Below are positions 62,398 through 64,000 of a stretch of DNA of 64,000 bases, piece after piece. The stretch is from JAGTVG01 sp965365275 (GTDB lineage Bacteria; Bacteroidota; Bacteroidia; Cytophagales; Cyclobacteriaceae), in NCBI GenBank assembly GCA_965365275.1, contig CBDUBA010000010.1:3391-67390 (forward strand), in the 5' to 3' direction. The position numbers and the translations under genes were made by a program. The notes under the pieces were generated by a model. It was given only the letters and a program-made list of their open reading frames with translations, was not told the origin of the DNA and ran no database searches. Position 1 is the first letter of the stretch. Each line of letters opens with the position of its first letter.

Positions 62398-63726
62398 ATG
62401 AAACCACTATCAAATATAATTGCATTCTTCAGTAACCATTTTATTGCCTTTGGTTGGGTTCTATTTACTATTTCATGCTCAACCAAGAATGAATACATTG
62501 ATTTAATCCCTAATTCAACAGTTCATGTACCTTTTCAAATCCTGACGAACGGACCTTCTCACCATTGGTTTGGATATTACGATAAACTCGAGTTTGATCC
62601 GTCCGGAAGATTTGTGCTGACAGCTGAGGTTGATTTCGAAGGAAGATCCCCCAAACCGGAAGATACCATCCGGGTGGGTTATATCGATCTCGATGATTCA
62701 AATGCATGGCATGAGATCGGGACTTCCGTAGCCTGGGGATGGCAACAAGGATGTATGTTGCAGTTTATACCCGGTACAAAATCGAAGGTGATATGGAATG
62801 ACCGCCAGGAAGATGGGTTCGTATGCCATATTTATGATATTTTTAACGGCGAAAAGAAAACCCTCTCTTTTCCGATTTATACCTTGAGCCCCGATGGCCG
62901 TACCGCATTGTCTGTCGATTTTGAACGGATAAATGATATGCGTCCGGGTTATGGATATGCCGGCATCCCGGATCCCTATAAAGAAACACTGGCACCTGAT
63001 AATGCCGGGATCTATCGATGCGATCTTGAGACGGGGGAGAAGACCCTAATCATTTCCCTGGCCCGGATGAACCAGATGCCACTCAAACCCTCCAATGATC
63101 CAGCATTCCAGGATTTTTATACAGAGAAGAATTGGTTCAATCACTTGTTGTTCAATACCGATGGCAGCCGGTTTGTTTTTTTGCACCGCTGGAAGTCACC
63201 TTCCAAAGGAAATGTAGGAGGATTTGGAACCCTGATGTACTCATCAGACCTGGAAGGAAATGATATCCGCATCGTTGATGGTTCAGGATATACTTCGCAT
63301 TTTATATGGCGTGATCCGGAACATCTTATGATGTGGACAAAACATCAGGGGATAGATGGCTTCTTCCTGTTCAAGGATGATGGATCTGATACCGCAGTCC
63401 AGGAAGGGGAGGGCATTATGACCCGCAATGGACATAACACCTATCTGCCCGGCAATGAATGGATCCTGAATGATACTTATCCCGATGCTGATCGCTTGCA
63501 ACATGTCTATCTGTATCACATCCCTACCAGGAAACGGATTCCTATCGGTGATTTTTACCTGGATCCAGAATATCGCGGTGAGTGGCGTTGCGATACCCAT
63601 CCGCGATCCTCTCCGGATGGCACTAAGGTAGTTATAGATTGCCCTGTTGGTCAGGAGGGACGTCAGTTGGTCATGCTGGATATCGGTGGTGTATTACGGT
63701 CTATTCCTGTTAAGCCGGATCATTAA
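62398..63726 (+). CDS. TolB-like beta-propeller lipoprotein
   Basis: The protein is 442 aa from the ATG at 62398, with a TTG directly before it. The hydrophobic N-terminus ends in LFTISC, a lipobox-like site (Cys27). It then has HHWFGYYDKLEFDPSGRFVL, SPDGRTALSVDFER, FNTDGSRFVFLHRW and SSPDGTKVVIDCP, repeating blades typical of TolB/WD-like propellers. Some propellers of this shape are oligogalacturonate lyases (PL22), but I cannot confirm catalytic residues. It may act in carbohydrate processing with the convergent gene beyond it. Confidence 0.7.
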   Translation: MKPLSNIIAFFSNHFIAFGWVLFTISCSTKNEYIDLIPNSTVHVPFQILTNGPSHHWFGYYDKLEFDPSGRFVLTAEVDFEGRSPKPEDTIRVGYIDLDDSNAWHEIGTSVAWGWQQGCMLQFIPGTKSKVIWNDRQEDGFVCHIYDIFNGEKKTLSFPIYTLSPDGRTALSVDFERINDMRPGYGYAGIPDPYKETLAPDNAGIYRCDLETGEKTLIISLARMNQMPLKPSNDPAFQDFYTEKNWFNHLLFNTDGSRFVFLHRWKSPSKGNVGGFGTLMYSSDLEGNDIRIVDGSGYTSHFIWRDPEHLMMWTKHQGIDGFFLFKDDGSDTAVQEGEGIMTRNGHNTYLPGNEWILNDTYPDADRLQHVYLYHIPTRKRIPIGDFYLDPEYRGEWRCDTHPRSSPDGTKVVIDCPVGQEGRQLVMLDIGGVLRSIPVKPDH

Positions 63727-63749
63727 TCGGGTAATTAATTGTGCCTCGT

Positions 63750-64000
63750 TTATTCGAATTCTATCTTAATATTTTGGTTTTTAATAAGACGCACCGGCCC
63801 CATCAGTCCTGAAGGTTGTGGTTCGTAATCTGCCCATAGGCGTCTTGGTTCCTCCTTGTTACCCCTTCCTACATTGCTTCTGGTCCTTTGTTGGTCGAAT
63901 GGCTTGTCCTTTTCACCGATCAGCTGGTTCAACCAGGTATTGGCAACCTCGATCACCAGGTAATTTTCACCTGCCTTGAGGAATTTCCCAACTTCAACAG
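63750..64000 (-). CDS. C-terminus of a large glycoside-hydrolase-type protein (partial)
   Basis: The frame is open from the right edge and gives 83 residues ending at 63750. It includes VEVGKFLKAGENYLVIEVAN followed by TWLNQLIGE, which matches the jelly-roll sugar-binding module at the C-terminus of GH2- and GH106-type enzymes. The catalytic part is outside the window. It is convergent with the beta-propeller gene. Confidence 0.6.
   Translation of the reverse strand, partial: VEVGKFLKAGENYLVIEVANTWLNQLIGEKDKPFDQQRTRSNVGRGNKEEPRRLWADYEPQPSGLMGPVRLIKNQNIKIEFE

Noticed and set aside
1..64000. CRISPR arrays, tRNA/rRNA genes, insertion sequences or prophage
   Set aside because: No regularly spaced repeats, no tRNA T-arm/acceptor pattern that I could fold, and no transposase, integrase or phage structural proteins among the translated frames.

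Overview
This window looks like a chromosomal segment of a free-living, probably marine Bacteroidota bacterium. The evidence is a low-GC, gene-dense sequence; recurring promoter -7 elements of the form TAnnTTTG with almost no Shine-Dalgarno sequences; many lipoproteins with short signal peptides; a division/wall cluster in the phylum's usual order without murF or ddl; and families concentrated in this phylum (DUF5117-type zinc metalloproteases, DUF3109, DUF4954, DUF4136, orphan MacB-type permeases, TonB receptors with an N-terminal carboxypeptidase-like domain). A genus cannot be named from the sequence.

Layout. 1-2.6 kb: the start of a secreted protein running off the left edge and a large zinc-metalloprotease lipoprotein. 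2.7-8 kb: a DUF3109 protein, then a leftward block pdxA / yceD-rpmF / efp-accB-accC, with a strong terminator separating rpmF from efp. 8-12 kb: a rightward operon rsmA-mgtE-dehydrogenase-pentapeptide membrane protein. 12-27.5 kb: an accessory stretch with a serine hydrolase, a sulfatase-GH9-sulfatase cassette, a C_GCAxxG_C_C redox protein, a catalytically unusual SDR, an orphan ABC permease, a DoxX plus Gfo/Idh/MocA pair and a TlpA-like lipoprotein. 27.8-43.1 kb: the dcw cluster mraZ-rsmH-ftsL-ftsI-murE-mraY-murD-ftsW-murG-murC-ftsQ-ftsA-ftsZ, headed by a promoter overlapped by three exact AAAGTGG boxes (MraZ operator type) and closed by a hairpin region.

43.6-51 kb: a FecA-like TonB receptor whose promoter is covered by a near-perfect dyad, then a compact group of a stand-alone acyl carrier protein, an ADP-forming acyl-CoA synthetase and a DUF4954 beta-helix protein. 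51-60 kb: an outer-membrane barrel, a stand-alone DnaB-C-like protein with an erased Walker A motif, a truncated DUF4136 gene, and a four-gene leftward block combining an Omp85-like barrel, an ABC ATPase, an FtsX-type permease and a ZnuA-like lipoprotein. 58-64 kb: a PliI-like lipoprotein, a LamG-like protein, a small secreted protein, a KefB-type antiporter, a beta-propeller lipoprotein and the C-terminus of a probable glycoside hydrolase.

The most interesting parts are the pseudo-helicase at 52.2 kb, the ZnuA/FtsX/Omp85 block, the ACP-ACD-DUF4954 trio, and the regulatory dyads before the TonB receptor. I saw no tRNA, rRNA, CRISPR array, transposase or prophage genes. Family assignments come from reading motifs in the translated sequence; no database search was run.
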